From NCBI RefSeq assembly GCF_003143935.1, contig NZ_QFRX01000001.1, forward strand, positions 3,306,637-3,370,636: a stretch of 64,000 bases of DNA, read 5' to 3'. Of the stretch, positions 8,033 through 16,352 are shown piece by piece. The notes beneath the pieces were generated by a model. It searched no databases. It saw only the letters and a program-made list of their open reading frames with translations, and was not told the DNA's origin. Origin of the DNA: Streptomyces sp. Act143 (GTDB lineage Bacteria > Actinomycetota > Actinomycetes > Streptomycetales > Streptomycetaceae). Numbering within the stretch: position 1 is the stretch's first letter; each line of letters begins with the position of its first letter. The position numbers were made by a program, and so were the translations under genes.

Positions 8033-8340
8033 CCAGTGACGACAAGCAGCAGAATCTCAGGCTGCTGGAGGCCACGGCCGGCATGACCGCCAACCAGCGT
8101 CTCGTCGTCATGCTTTACGCGCTGCACCCGACGGACCGCTCCGGTGCCGTTCTGGAGACGGCGGCTCAGCTGGCCAAGTTGGTCGGGATGGCGCCGCCGG
8201 TCTTCTCGCGGACCCGCAAGCAGGTCATCGGGCTCGGCTGGCTGGAAGAGACCGAGAAGATCGGGCACATCAGGTACTACCGGATCACCCCCGGGAGGCT
8301 GGGGGAGCGGGTCGTCGTTCCACTGCGGCGGGCTACCTGA
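8029..8340 (+). CDS. Second small winged-helix protein, coupled to the first
   Basis: 103 residues from the GTG at 8029, which overlaps the stop of the preceding gene (GTGA); GGGAGG lies just upstream. Residues ~15-95 are a winged helix: MTANQRLVVMLYALHP, then LAKLVGMAPPVFSRTRKQVI as the recognition helix and a GLGWLEETEKIGHIRYYRI wing. It resembles its neighbour in size and fold, so the pair may be a duplication or a heterodimer. A 25-bp-arm inverted repeat follows 11 bp after the stop and may act as terminator. Confidence 0.72.
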   Translation: MTSDDKQQNLRLLEATAGMTANQRLVVMLYALHPTDRSGAVLETAAQLAKLVGMAPPVFSRTRKQVIGLGWLEETEKIGHIRYYRITPGRLGERVVVPLRRAT

Positions 8341-8351
8341 CGGAACTGCGT

Positions 8352-8414
8352 AGGCGTCCCGTGGATCGTCCCTCATTGACGTCACGTACATGAGGGACGA
8401 TCCACGGGACGCCT
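8352..8414. terminator. Perfect 25-bp inverted repeat with a 13-nt loop holding the 18-bp repeat
   Basis: The arms are 8352-8376 and 8390-8414 with no mismatch; the 13-nt loop and inner arm ends contain copy 2 of ATTGACGTCACGTACATG (8375-8392). It starts 11 bp after the second winged-helix gene. A transcription terminator is the simple explanation. No T-run follows, and the arms are longer than any other hairpin in the window, so a protein-binding or processing role is possible. Confidence 0.6.
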
Positions 8415-8685
8415 TGTCTGCCATCTGGGCAATGTCGCTGGTGAGTAAGGCGGGTATTTCACTCAAGGCGCAAAAGGTGACAAACTTGCGCACATCAACC
8501 CTCGTTCGAACAGTTCGATTCTTCGCTCAGAACGATTCTCCCGTGCGAGGCCTCATTGCCGCGGAGCAGCGCTCACGCTCACGAGCTTCCGATGTGAGCT
8601 GTTTGTCTGTTCCTGAACTGTGCCCTTCCTCACTCCTGCAACCACTCGGTGAACCTCGCCTTGCTCGGGCTGCGGTTGTGCAGAC
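8415..8685. other. Region upstream of the deformylase gene
   Basis: No convincing gene. It contains GTTCGAACAGTTCGA near 8505, a short imperfect palindrome that may belong to the deformylase promoter. Confidence 0.4.
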
Positions 8686-9318
8686 ATGGAGAGCAGTGAA
8701 CTCACCGAAAAGGTGACTCAACTTCTTGAGAAGCCGGGCCCACTGACCATTGTCCAGGCGGGCGATCCCGTGCTCCGGCAGAAGACCCCTGCCTATGACG
8801 GGCAGCTCGACGACGACCTGTTGCAGCGTCTGATCGCCCGGATGCGCGAGACGATGGGTGAGATCTCTGGAGCCGTCGGACTGGCCGCGCCGCAGGTCGG
8901 TCTTCCGATACGGCTTGCGGTGCTGGAGACGCCCGAGGCGTTCTCCGCCCGGCTCATCGAACTCGGCCAGCAGCCTGTGCCGTTCACGGTGTTGGTCAAT
9001 CCCTCTTACGAGGCGGTGGGCCGATTGCGTACGGCGGCCTTCGAAGGATGTCTGAGCGTGACCGACTGGCAGGCGGTTGTGGCTCGACCGGACCGGATCA
9101 GCGTGACCCGCGAGGACGAGCGGGGACGACAGCACGTCGAGACGTACGCCGAGCTCGGGGCGCGGATTGTGCAGCATGAGGCAGATCATCTCGACGGGAT
9201 GCTCTATCTCGACCGGGCTGAGCTGCGGTCCCTGTCCACGACGGAGCAGGTCGTGGAGCGCTGGGGGGTCGCTGGTGTCACGGCGGCCTCCGAGCACCTG
9301 GGGTTTCGGCTGCCGTAA
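8686..9318 (+). CDS. def: Peptide deformylase
   Basis: 210 residues. It removes the formyl group from the N-terminal methionine of nascent proteins in the cytoplasm. All three family motifs are present: GAVGLAAPQVG (motif I), EGCLSV with the metal-binding Cys (motif II) and QHEADHLDG with the two His ligands and catalytic Glu (motif III). The N-terminal ~30 residues are an extension seen in one class of Streptomyces deformylases. The ATG at 8686 has no strong ribosome-binding site. Several def copies are normal in Streptomyces; an accessory copy can serve as a resistance or backup enzyme (inference). Confidence 0.95.
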   Translation: MESSELTEKVTQLLEKPGPLTIVQAGDPVLRQKTPAYDGQLDDDLLQRLIARMRETMGEISGAVGLAAPQVGLPIRLAVLETPEAFSARLIELGQQPVPFTVLVNPSYEAVGRLRTAAFEGCLSVTDWQAVVARPDRISVTREDERGRQHVETYAELGARIVQHEADHLDGMLYLDRAELRSLSTTEQVVERWGVAGVTAASEHLGFRLP

Positions 9319-9350
9319 GGGCTCTGCTGCACAACGGAGTTGAGAACCCG

Positions 9351-10355
9351 TCAGAGCCAGCCGCGGCGGGCCGCCTGCCAGGCGAGTTGCATGCGGGTGC
9401 CCGCCCCGGCGCGGGTCATCAGACTCTGGATACGGCGTTGGACGGTCCGTCGGCTGAGGCCGAGCTGGGAGGCGATCGCCTTGTCCGCGACCCCTGCAAC
9501 CAGCAGAGACAGCAGCTTGCTGTCGGCCGGTGACAAGGCAGGGTGGTGGGGCATGGAGTCGTCCGGGGACAGGTCGTCACCTTCCGCCGAGAGATGGAGA
9601 GGGACGGCGTTCTCCCAGTAGCTTTCGAAGAGGGCGACCAGGGCGTCGAGCAGACTGCTGTCCCTGACCAGTGCGGTGGTGGGCTCGCCGGGACTGCCGT
9701 GGGGGCCACCGGGCACCAGGGGGAAGATGCCCACGGACCGGTCGGCTATCGCCAGGCGCAGGGGCAACCACGGGACGGAGCGGGCGACTTCGCCGGCGCG
9801 CACGCCCGCCGCCACGTTGTCGATGGCCCCCTCGTCGTCGAAGAAGGCCTTCTCGTACAGCACCCGGTAGCGGACGCCTCGGGCGAGGGCCTCGAACTCC
9901 TCCGAGTTGCTGCCGGAGGGCATGGCCACGTACTGGGCGCGGCAGAACCAGAGCATCTCCTCACGGGCGTTGACCTGGATCTGCTTGAGCCGCTGGCGCA
10001 GTGCCTCCGCCCCCGTGATGACCTCCAGCAGCTGTCCGGCGTCGTGGCGGCGCGCGGTCTCGCGGTACGTCTCCAACAGGCGGCCCGCCTCCGCTCGTGC
10101 GGTGTCCAGGGCGTCGGCGGTGTGCTTGATCCGGGGGAGGAGCGCGATGTCCGGGGGGACCGCCCGGAACATCCGTGGTGTGCCGTCGGTGTGAGTGGCC
10201 AGCCCCTGGCGTACCAGGGCTTCGAGTACCTGGGTGCTGTCGGTCCCGTCCAGGTCCGTGCGGCGGGCGATGTCTTCGGCCGTTGCTCCGCCCGCCGTCA
10301 CGAGGAGCCGGTAGACGGCCTCCAGTTCTGGTGCGATTCCCGCAGCTTCCAGCAT
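9351..10355 (-). CDS. LuxR-type transcriptional regulator with TrmB-like N-terminus
   Basis: 334 residues. The N-terminal ~70 residues form a TrmB-like winged helix (YRLLVTAGGATAEDIARRTD). A long middle region without a clear enzymatic motif follows. The last ~65 residues are a LuxR-type HTH (KLLSLLVAGVADKAIASQLG, then SRRTVQRRIQSLM). Regulators of this layout commonly sit beside large secreted S8 peptidase genes in Streptomyces. Here it lies 65 bp downstream of the peptidase stop on the same strand, so it probably controls or is co-regulated with the peptidase. Confidence 0.85.
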   Translation of the reverse strand: MLEAAGIAPELEAVYRLLVTAGGATAEDIARRTDLDGTDSTQVLEALVRQGLATHTDGTPRMFRAVPPDIALLPRIKHTADALDTARAEAGRLLETYRETARRHDAGQLLEVITGAEALRQRLKQIQVNAREEMLWFCRAQYVAMPSGSNSEEFEALARGVRYRVLYEKAFFDDEGAIDNVAAGVRAGEVARSVPWLPLRLAIADRSVGIFPLVPGGPHGSPGEPTTALVRDSSLLDALVALFESYWENAVPLHLSAEGDDLSPDDSMPHHPALSPADSKLLSLLVAGVADKAIASQLGLSRRTVQRRIQSLMTRAGAGTRMQLAWQAARRGWL

Positions 10356-10420
10356 CCCGAAGGCCTTCTCCGCTCATGGTGGCGTGGACAGTTCGAGGAC
10401 TGTACTCCACGCCGTGATCG

Positions 10421-13400
10421 TCAGCCGCGCACCGCCCAGGCTCGGTGGACCGTCTGCCGGATGCTGTGGCCCGCGGCGTCCTGGGCCGTGACCCGCACGG
10501 TCGCGTAGGCGGTAGCGCCGCTGTGGTGCGGGCGGTTGAGCGTGGCGCGGAAGCTGTTCTGTCCACGGTCGCTGATGTCGGCCGTACGCCAGGTGCGGCC
10601 GTCGTCGTACGAGATCTCCACGCGCATCTTCGTATGGTGCGGGGCGGGGGCTTGGTCCTGGGCGCGGGCGGTGATTATTACGCCGTAATAGCCCTTGCCG
10701 GTAACCGTGTTGTGGGCGTCGACCGGTACGGCGTAGTCGAGTTGAAGCAGGGGGAGCGCGGTCGGCTTGTCGGTGGGGGAGGAGCGGAAGCTCCAGGTCG
10801 TCGTGGTCTTGCTGGCGTAGTGCCAGTCGGGCGAGGTGCGGGAAGTGCGCAGTTCCAGGCGGTAGTTGGCCGGGTCGGTCGGCACCTCGACGTCGGACCA
10901 GGCGGTGTTGAGGTCGGTGAGTTCGGTGCCGTCCCGGTAGAGGGTCGCGCTGACCGTGTCGTGGGACGCCTCCGTACTGCTGGTGCCGATGCCGCCTCCG
11001 TCGTCGGGCAGGTAGCGCGACCAGTGGCCTGGCTGTGAGTCGGTGAACTCCGGTATGCGCAGGCGCATGACGTTGCCTTGGCGCACGGTCGGGTCGGTGG
11101 TGTGCGCGGGGATCGACGGGCGGACGACGGCGCCCTGCCAGGTCTCCTTCGCCGTGGTGCCCGCCCGGTAGGTGCGCGGGGTGTCGCGCATGCCGAGTGC
11201 CAGGGGGAGGTCGGGGTCGTAGACCGTGGTGTGGTGCACGAGGTGCTGCCAGCTGGTGTCACCGGCGCTGACGTACTCGGTGCGGGTGAAGCCGGTGGGG
11301 ACGTAGCGGTTGTACTGGAGCCAGGCCGTCTGCTGGTAGGGGCGGCGCGCGAAGCGCTGTTCGGAGGCCCAGCCGCTGCCGCCGTTGCCCGCGTAGGTGG
11401 TGTGCAGTACGGCGCTGTCGCGGGCGGTGACGGTGTGCACGACGTGCTGGGGGATCTGCTGTCTGGACACCTGCAGGACGTCGTATAGGTAGGGGCTGCG
11501 GGCCGTGCCGCGGAAGGTGAGTTCGGTGGTGTGGTGGGGGATTCGGGACAGGATCTTGGCGCCGGTGGTGGCGCCGACGCGGACGACCGGCAGCGGTGAG
11601 CGGTCGCCGTCCGGGGTCCAGCGGGTCCAGGGGTTGTCGTCGAAGTGGACCAGCAGGACGCCCTTGGCGCCCGCAGCCGCGATCTGCCGCAGTGCCTGGT
11701 CCGTGCCGGTGCCCTGGTTGTCGGTGAGCACGGCGAGCCGGCCGCGCAGGCCGCTGAGTTGGGGGGAGGCGGCGTCGCCGGCGTTCGCGGCGCGCAGGGT
11801 GGTGCCGTGGTCGCTGAAGAGGGGCGAGGCCGGCATGTAGTAGGCGTCGAGGGGGTCGGGCAGGCCGGTGGCGCGGGCCTGGAGGAGCGGGGCGACGAGC
11901 TGCCAGCGGGAGGCGAACTCGAACGTGCCGTTGTGCACGGGGGCGGTTGGGCTGACGTAGAGGCGCTTGGCGATGTCGAAGAACATGGTGCCCTGCACCA
12001 GGGCGTGCCCGTCGAGTTCGCGGTAGGTCTGGTAGCTGAGCGCTCCGCGCTGCTCGGCGGGGCGGGGTGTGCGGATCTGGACGGGGACGGTCTTGCGGGC
12101 GTCCACGGTGACCGTCGTGTCCTTGGTGACCTTCACCTCCGGCAGGACGACCTCGCGCAGTTCCTGGCCGTCCTCGGCGGTGCTGACGGAGCTGTGGCTG
12201 ACCTGGTAGGTGCCTTCCTCGACCTCGGCGATGCCGTGCTCGGGGTCGGTGTAGGTGACGAAGCCACCCGGGCCCCAGATGAGGGGCTGTGCGGGGATAC
12301 GGGTGCCGTGCTCGTCGTATGTCCGAACCGTCAGCCGGTGGACGGGGCCGTGCACGATCAGGCTGAGCGTGGTGTGCACGGGCGGGCCGGCGGAGTCGGC
12401 GGGGGTGGCGGCTATATAGCCGTAATAGGTGCCCTGTCCGGCCCTGGCCGGGTCTGCCGTGAGAGGGACGGTGGTGGTGCCGTGGGCGGGGACAGTGACG
12501 GAGGCGGCGAGGCGCAGGGCGTCCGCCGGGGCCGGGCGGCCCGCTGAGTCGGTGAGGTGGGGGGCCAGGCTGAGGGTCAGGGCTTGGTCGGAGGTGTTGG
12601 TGTAGGTCAGGTCGAAGGTGCGCGCCGGGTCGCCGAGTTGGAACGGGCCGGGGGTGAGGGTGCCGGTCGCCGTGATCGGGCCGAGAGCCGCGGCGGGGAC
12701 GTCGATGCGGCCGCCGCCTTGCTCGGTGACCTGCTGGCCGGTGACCGTGTGGGCGGTGCTGACCAGGGCGTCCTTGAGCCGGCGTCCGGTCCAGTCGGGG
12801 TGGCGCTGGGCCACCAGGGCTGCGGCGCCCGCGACATGAGGGGTGGCCATGGAGGTGCCGGAGTAGGCCACGTAGTACTGGTCGACGACATCGCCTTCGG
12901 TGGTGCCCGCGGCGCGGGCCGCCACGATGCCGACGCCGGGGGCGGTCACGTCGGGCTTGACCGCGCCGTCGCCGACCCGGGGGCCGCGGCTGGAGAAGTC
13001 CGCGAGGGAGTCGTCGCGGTCGACCGCGCCCACGGTGAGCGCCGACTCGGCAGCGCCGGGGGAGCCGACGGTGGAGACGCCGTCCCGGCCGCTGTTGCCG
13101 GCGGCGATCACGAACAGCGTGGGCGTGGTCCGGGAGAGTTCGTCGACGGCCTGGCTCATGGCGTCGGAGCCGTCGCTGGGCTGGTTGGAGCTGAGGCTCA
13201 TGCTGACGACCTTGGCGCCCTGGGCGGCGGCCCACTCCATGCCGTCGATGACCTGGGACTCGGAGCCGGAGCCGTTGTCGCCGAGGACCTTGCCGACGAG
13301 GAGGTCGGCCTGGGGAGCCACGCCCTTGCGGGTGCCGGCGGAGGCCGCTCCGCTGCCGCCGACGATGGAGGCGACGTGGGTGCCGTGGCCGTAGGGGTCG

Positions 13401-14182
13401 TCGGTGGTCGCGCTGTCCGAGAAGTTCGCTGTCTTCGTGACGCGTCCGGCCAGGTCGGGGTGGGTCTGGTCGACGCCTGTGTCGAGGATCGCCACCTTGA
13501 CGCCCTCGCCGTGCGCGCCCGTCTGCCAGACGGTCGGAGCGCCGATCTGGGCGGTGCTGCGGTCCAGTACGGCGTGGACACGGCCGTCGAGCCAGATGTG
13601 GGGGACGGCGGCCTGCTTCGCCTTCGTACCGGTGGGGGCCAACTGGGTCCAGAAACGGGTGAGGTCGGCCTGCGCGACGCGCAGGGAGCGGGCGTCGATG
13701 CTGGGCAACTCCCGTGCCGGAGCGTCCGGTTCGGCGAACGTCGAGAGCCGGTCCGCGGTGCGCGCGGCCGTGCCGCCAGGGCTGGCGACGATCAGGGGCA
13801 GCGCATCGGTGTGGGCGTCGTCGTAGCCCTGGGCGAGGAGGGCGGTGACATCGAACAGGGCCTGGTCCAGGCGACCTTGGGAGACCAGGGCAGAGGCGTC
13901 GGACGGGAGCACGGTGAGGTGTCCGTCCTGTTCGAAGGTGTGGAAGACGATGTCGTCGCGGCCGGTGCCGGGTCGTATCGCGGCCGTCTGATGGCCGTCC
14001 GGGCCCTTGGCGACGGTGACGCGGTCGCCGGTGATCAGGTGGACGGCTGCCGCACCGGGAGGCATGGCGGCTACGGCGCTGCTGTGCGGCGGGGTGGGCT
14101 GGTCGGCGAACGACGGGGTGATTGCCGCCGCGGCGAGGGCGACGCCCGTGGTGAACGTCGCCAACAAGCGGATGTGTCTCAT
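10421..14182 (-). CDS. Large secreted S8 (subtilisin-like) serine peptidase
   Basis: 1,253 residues from the ATG at 14182 (an upstream in-frame ATG at 14275 would place 31 residues before an obvious Sec signal peptide, MRHIRLLATFTTGVALAAAA). The catalytic triad is intact: Asp in VAILDTGVDQTHPDL, His in GHGTHVASIVGG, Ser in SGTSMATPHVAGAAAL, with the oxyanion Asn in VIAAGNSG. A PA-like insert (LAVLTDNQGTGTDQ to GVLLVHFDDN) and C-terminal beta-sandwich regions follow. It is exported and degrades extracellular protein. Two stretches coding for YYG-x-I overlap parS-like DNA (10675-10691, perfect but for one base, and 12412-12428, degenerate) and use rare codons. Confidence 0.93.
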   Translation of the reverse strand: MRHIRLLATFTTGVALAAAAITPSFADQPTPPHSSAVAAMPPGAAAVHLITGDRVTVAKGPDGHQTAAIRPGTGRDDIVFHTFEQDGHLTVLPSDASALVSQGRLDQALFDVTALLAQGYDDAHTDALPLIVASPGGTAARTADRLSTFAEPDAPARELPSIDARSLRVAQADLTRFWTQLAPTGTKAKQAAVPHIWLDGRVHAVLDRSTAQIGAPTVWQTGAHGEGVKVAILDTGVDQTHPDLAGRVTKTANFSDSATTDDPYGHGTHVASIVGGSGAASAGTRKGVAPQADLLVGKVLGDNGSGSESQVIDGMEWAAAQGAKVVSMSLSSNQPSDGSDAMSQAVDELSRTTPTLFVIAAGNSGRDGVSTVGSPGAAESALTVGAVDRDDSLADFSSRGPRVGDGAVKPDVTAPGVGIVAARAAGTTEGDVVDQYYVAYSGTSMATPHVAGAAALVAQRHPDWTGRRLKDALVSTAHTVTGQQVTEQGGGRIDVPAAALGPITATGTLTPGPFQLGDPARTFDLTYTNTSDQALTLSLAPHLTDSAGRPAPADALRLAASVTVPAHGTTTVPLTADPARAGQGTYYGYIAATPADSAGPPVHTTLSLIVHGPVHRLTVRTYDEHGTRIPAQPLIWGPGGFVTYTDPEHGIAEVEEGTYQVSHSSVSTAEDGQELREVVLPEVKVTKDTTVTVDARKTVPVQIRTPRPAEQRGALSYQTYRELDGHALVQGTMFFDIAKRLYVSPTAPVHNGTFEFASRWQLVAPLLQARATGLPDPLDAYYMPASPLFSDHGTTLRAANAGDAASPQLSGLRGRLAVLTDNQGTGTDQALRQIAAAGAKGVLLVHFDDNPWTRWTPDGDRSPLPVVRVGATTGAKILSRIPHHTTELTFRGTARSPYLYDVLQVSRQQIPQHVVHTVTARDSAVLHTTYAGNGGSGWASEQRFARRPYQQTAWLQYNRYVPTGFTRTEYVSAGDTSWQHLVHHTTVYDPDLPLALGMRDTPRTYRAGTTAKETWQGAVVRPSIPAHTTDPTVRQGNVMRLRIPEFTDSQPGHWSRYLPDDGGGIGTSSTEASHDTVSATLYRDGTELTDLNTAWSDVEVPTDPANYRLELRTSRTSPDWHYASKTTTTWSFRSSPTDKPTALPLLQLDYAVPVDAHNTVTGKGYYGVIITARAQDQAPAPHHTKMRVEISYDDGRTWRTADISDRGQNSFRATLNRPHHSGATAYATVRVTAQDAAGHSIRQTVHRAWAVRG
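10675..10691. promoter_or_regulatory. parS: parS-like site inside the S8 peptidase gene, copy 5
   Basis: TTATTACGCCGTAATAG matches the parAB-flanking palindrome at 16 of 17 bases. In the peptidase frame (minus strand) it codes Tyr-Tyr-Gly-Val-Ile with TAT, GTA and ATA, codons rarely used in Streptomyces and in the rest of this gene. That suggests the DNA sequence itself may be under selection. Confidence 0.5.
12412..12428. promoter_or_regulatory. Degenerate parS-like site in the S8 peptidase gene
   Basis: CTATATAGCCGTAATAG keeps one half-site and matches 14 of 17 bases. In frame it codes Tyr-Tyr-Gly-Tyr-Ile with TAT, TAT and ATA. It could be a weak ParB site or a chance result of a repeated YYG-x-I strand. 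Confidence 0.25.
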
Positions 14183-14328
14183 CGAATCCGTGCCTCTCCG
14201 GCGCGCTGTGTGCTGTTCATCTGCGCGACAGAATCCGTCGGCCGTCCGGTAGGTGTCACTCGATGCCGGTGGCACACCTGGGACATGTCACAAGGGCGCC
14301 AGACGACATGTGAACCAGGGCAGCTCGA

Positions 14329-14391
14329 ATCACCGCCTTGACGGGTGACGTAGGAGGCTGCCATGATTGCGTCACCGCCTCAACCGGTGAC
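14329..14391. promoter_or_regulatory. Two tandem 21-bp operators (TCACC-N9-GGTGA type) between S8 peptidase and ohr
   Basis: Site a (14329-14349) is ATCACC-N9-GGTGAC, and site b (14371-14391) is GTCACC-N9-GGTGAC; their starts are 42 bp apart in the divergent promoter region. The site a spacer contains TTGAC, which may be the ohr -35 element. The same palindrome recurs at 33803, 36113, 39757 and 45984; the copy at 36113 abuts the CGNR regulator start, making that protein the candidate binder. Confidence 0.65.
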
Positions 14392-14466
14392 ATCAGAAGT
14401 CGCTGGTCAGGGCACGGGCAACGACTTATCGATGCAGAATCTTCGACCCGGATGGGGAGCACAGCC

Positions 14467-14895
14467 ATGGCAGTCAGCTACACCGCCGTCGTCAACGTCG
14501 ACGGAGAGGGCCGCAACGGCGGTCACGTCCGTTCCTCCGACGGTCTGCTGGAGACCACCCTCGCCCTCCCCAAGGAGCTCGGCGGCGCGGGCACCGCCAC
14601 CAACCCCGAGCAGCTGCTGGCCGCCGGCTGGGCCGCCTGCTTCCTCGGCGCCCTGCGCCGCGCCGCCACCGGCCGCAAGATCCGCCTCACCAGCACGGCC
14701 ATCACGGCCGAGGTCACGCTCACGCACGGCGACGACGGCGAATTCTCCCTCTCCGCGGTCCTCAGCCCCGTGCTCGGCGGCGTCGATGACGCCACCGCCC
14801 AGGAACTCGCGAACGCCGCCCACCAGATCTGCCCCTACTCCAAGGCCACGCGCGACAACGTCCCGGTCACCATCAACGCCAGCGCAGCCGCCTGA
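14467..14895 (+). CDS. ohr: Organic hydroperoxide resistance protein (Ohr/OsmC family)
   Basis: 142 residues from the ATG at 14467, preceded by GGGGAG. It reduces organic hydroperoxides through two conserved cysteines, both present: AACFLGALRRAA and HQICPYSKATR. The length fits Ohr. The usual MarR-type repressor OhrR is not adjacent. Instead two TCACC-N9-GGTGA palindromes lie upstream, so regulation may be unusual here. The divergent neighbour is the S8 peptidase. Confidence 0.95.
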   Translation: MAVSYTAVVNVDGEGRNGGHVRSSDGLLETTLALPKELGGAGTATNPEQLLAAGWAACFLGALRRAATGRKIRLTSTAITAEVTLTHGDDGEFSLSAVLSPVLGGVDDATAQELANAAHQICPYSKATRDNVPVTINASAAA

Positions 14896-15139
14896 GAGCA
14901 CGCCATGGCCTCGCTGACGCACATACGTGTACGGTCCGCCGAGAAACGTCGGGCCCATGCCCGGCGCACCTCCGGTGAGCATGTTTCTGACGGGAAGATG
15001 CCTCAAGGTGTGAACCGAGAGAGCGGTCGGGGCTGGCCGGCGGACACACAGGTGTGGGGCTGGGCGGAGAGTGTCGTGCTGGCGGGATACGGTCCCGGTC
15101 CCGGCAGCTTGCTGTGACGGGCGGCCCGATGCGCGAGAA

Positions 15140-15182
15140 GGGCGGCCTGACCCGGCACCGGCTCGTGCCGGACCGGCCGCCC
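15140..15182. terminator. Hairpin between the convergent ohr and lipase genes
   Basis: Nested stems GGGCGGCC/GGCCGCCC (15140-15147, 15175-15182) and CCGGCAC/GTGCCGG (15152-15158, 15165-15171). It lies 15 bp after the lipase stop on the minus strand and downstream of ohr, so it probably terminates both. The rest of the 300-bp gap (14896-15139) shows nothing I can support. Confidence 0.6.
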
Positions 15183-15197
15183 CGCACCGCAAGAACG

Positions 15198-16100
15198 TCA
15201 GCGGCGCCAGTGGCCCGCGAGAACGCCCTCGACCGCGGTGGCCATCGCCCCTTCACCCGTGGCGTTGGGATGCACCGGCGCCGCCGGAGACTCGGGCGCG
15301 AAGGTCTCGATCCACCGCTCGCCGGCCGGCTTGCACAGGTCGTGTCCGACGGTCGGCGCGTAGGTGTTCACGTATGCCGCCCCGCCGCGACGGGCCTGGC
15401 GGGCCAGCATCGCGTTGAGCTCCTTCTCCTTGTCGCGCAGCCACGCGAAGTCGCCCGCGGCCAGCGGCACCTTGCTGCTGGTGCAGCCGACACCGTCCTC
15501 GGGGAACAGGTCGGGGTAGCCGACGACCACGACACGGGCGTGCGGCGCCCGACGGTGGATGCCCCGCAGGACCTGGGCGACCTTCGGCCCGGTCGCGGTG
15601 ACCGCCTCCGAGATCTGGTCCGTGCCGCTGCCCGCGAAGTGGGCCTGGCACGGGGCGCCCGCCGGGTTGCCGGACGTGAGCTGAGCACAGGTGCCCAGCA
15701 CGGTCGAGAACCCGATGTCGTTGCCGCCGATGGTGACCGTGACCAGGTCGGTGCCCCGGTTCAGGGCATCGAGCTGCGCCGGTACGCCGTCGGTCTGCGG
15801 GGCCGTCATGTCGTCGGTGGTGGCACCCGCACAGCTGACATCCGTCAGCACCGCGGACCGCGAACGCGCCACCAGCGAGGGGTAGTTCTGGCCGGACCGC
15901 TGACAGGTCGGGTCGACCTGGGTGGGCACGAGCGGCGCGGAGGCGTACGAGTCACCGAGGGCGACGTAGTCCACCCGGTGCCGGTTCTCGGTGCCGGCCG
16001 CGGCCGTCCCGGCCGGGGCGAGGGCGGCCGCGGCGGAGAGCAGCGTGGCACCCACCGTCAGTACCCGGCCGGCGCGGGAGGTGGGGAGGAGTTTTCTCAA
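15198..16100 (-). CDS. Secreted SGNH/GDSL hydrolase (lipase/esterase)
   Basis: About 300 residues. A hydrophobic signal peptide (VLTVGATLLSAAAALAPAG) is followed by the SGNH blocks: VALGDSYASAP with the nucleophile Ser, the Gly block, TIGGNDIGF with the oxyanion Asn, and a C-terminal APVHPNATG with the catalytic His. Paired cysteines suit an exported enzyme. The start is chosen as TTG at 16100 because GGAAGGA lies 6 nt before it; TTG at 16115 is the alternative. It probably hydrolyses lipid or acyl esters outside the cell. Confidence 0.9.
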   Translation of the reverse strand: MRKLLPTSRAGRVLTVGATLLSAAAALAPAGTAAAGTENRHRVDYVALGDSYASAPLVPTQVDPTCQRSGQNYPSLVARSRSAVLTDVSCAGATTDDMTAPQTDGVPAQLDALNRGTDLVTVTIGGNDIGFSTVLGTCAQLTSGNPAGAPCQAHFAGSGTDQISEAVTATGPKVAQVLRGIHRRAPHARVVVVGYPDLFPEDGVGCTSSKVPLAAGDFAWLRDKEKELNAMLARQARRGGAAYVNTYAPTVGHDLCKPAGERWIETFAPESPAAPVHPNATGEGAMATAVEGVLAGHWRR

Positions 16101-16259
16101 GATCCGTCCTTCCAATGGGTCGACTTCGTTCGGTCGACGGCCCCAATCGGGGCCTCAACAGACACACGTATCAAGCAACTGCCGGGTGCGGTGGCTTCGA
16201 TAACGAATCGGCCAACACACGTACTCCGAGACGAACCGTCACTTGACTGAGGCGACACA

Positions 16260-16277
16260 TGTCGACCGAGGTCGACA
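16260..16277. promoter_or_regulatory. 18-bp palindrome TGTCGACC-GA-GGTCGACA
   Basis: Perfect 8-bp arms with a 2-bp spacer, 75 bp before the VOC gene and just after a TTGACT that may be its -35 element. A repressor operator is the likely role. Four ACACAYGT-like motifs lie around it (16145-16290). Confidence 0.55.
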
Positions 16278-16352
16278 CTGAACACACGTCGCCTTCCGCA
16301 CCCGGCAGCCGCCCGCGCAGGCGACCCCATCATCGAAAGTGAGATCACAACC

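Noticed and set aside
12607..14341. Long plus-strand frames opposite the S8 peptidase gene
   Set aside because: Gly/Val/Arg-rich shadows of the peptidase frame with no domain content.
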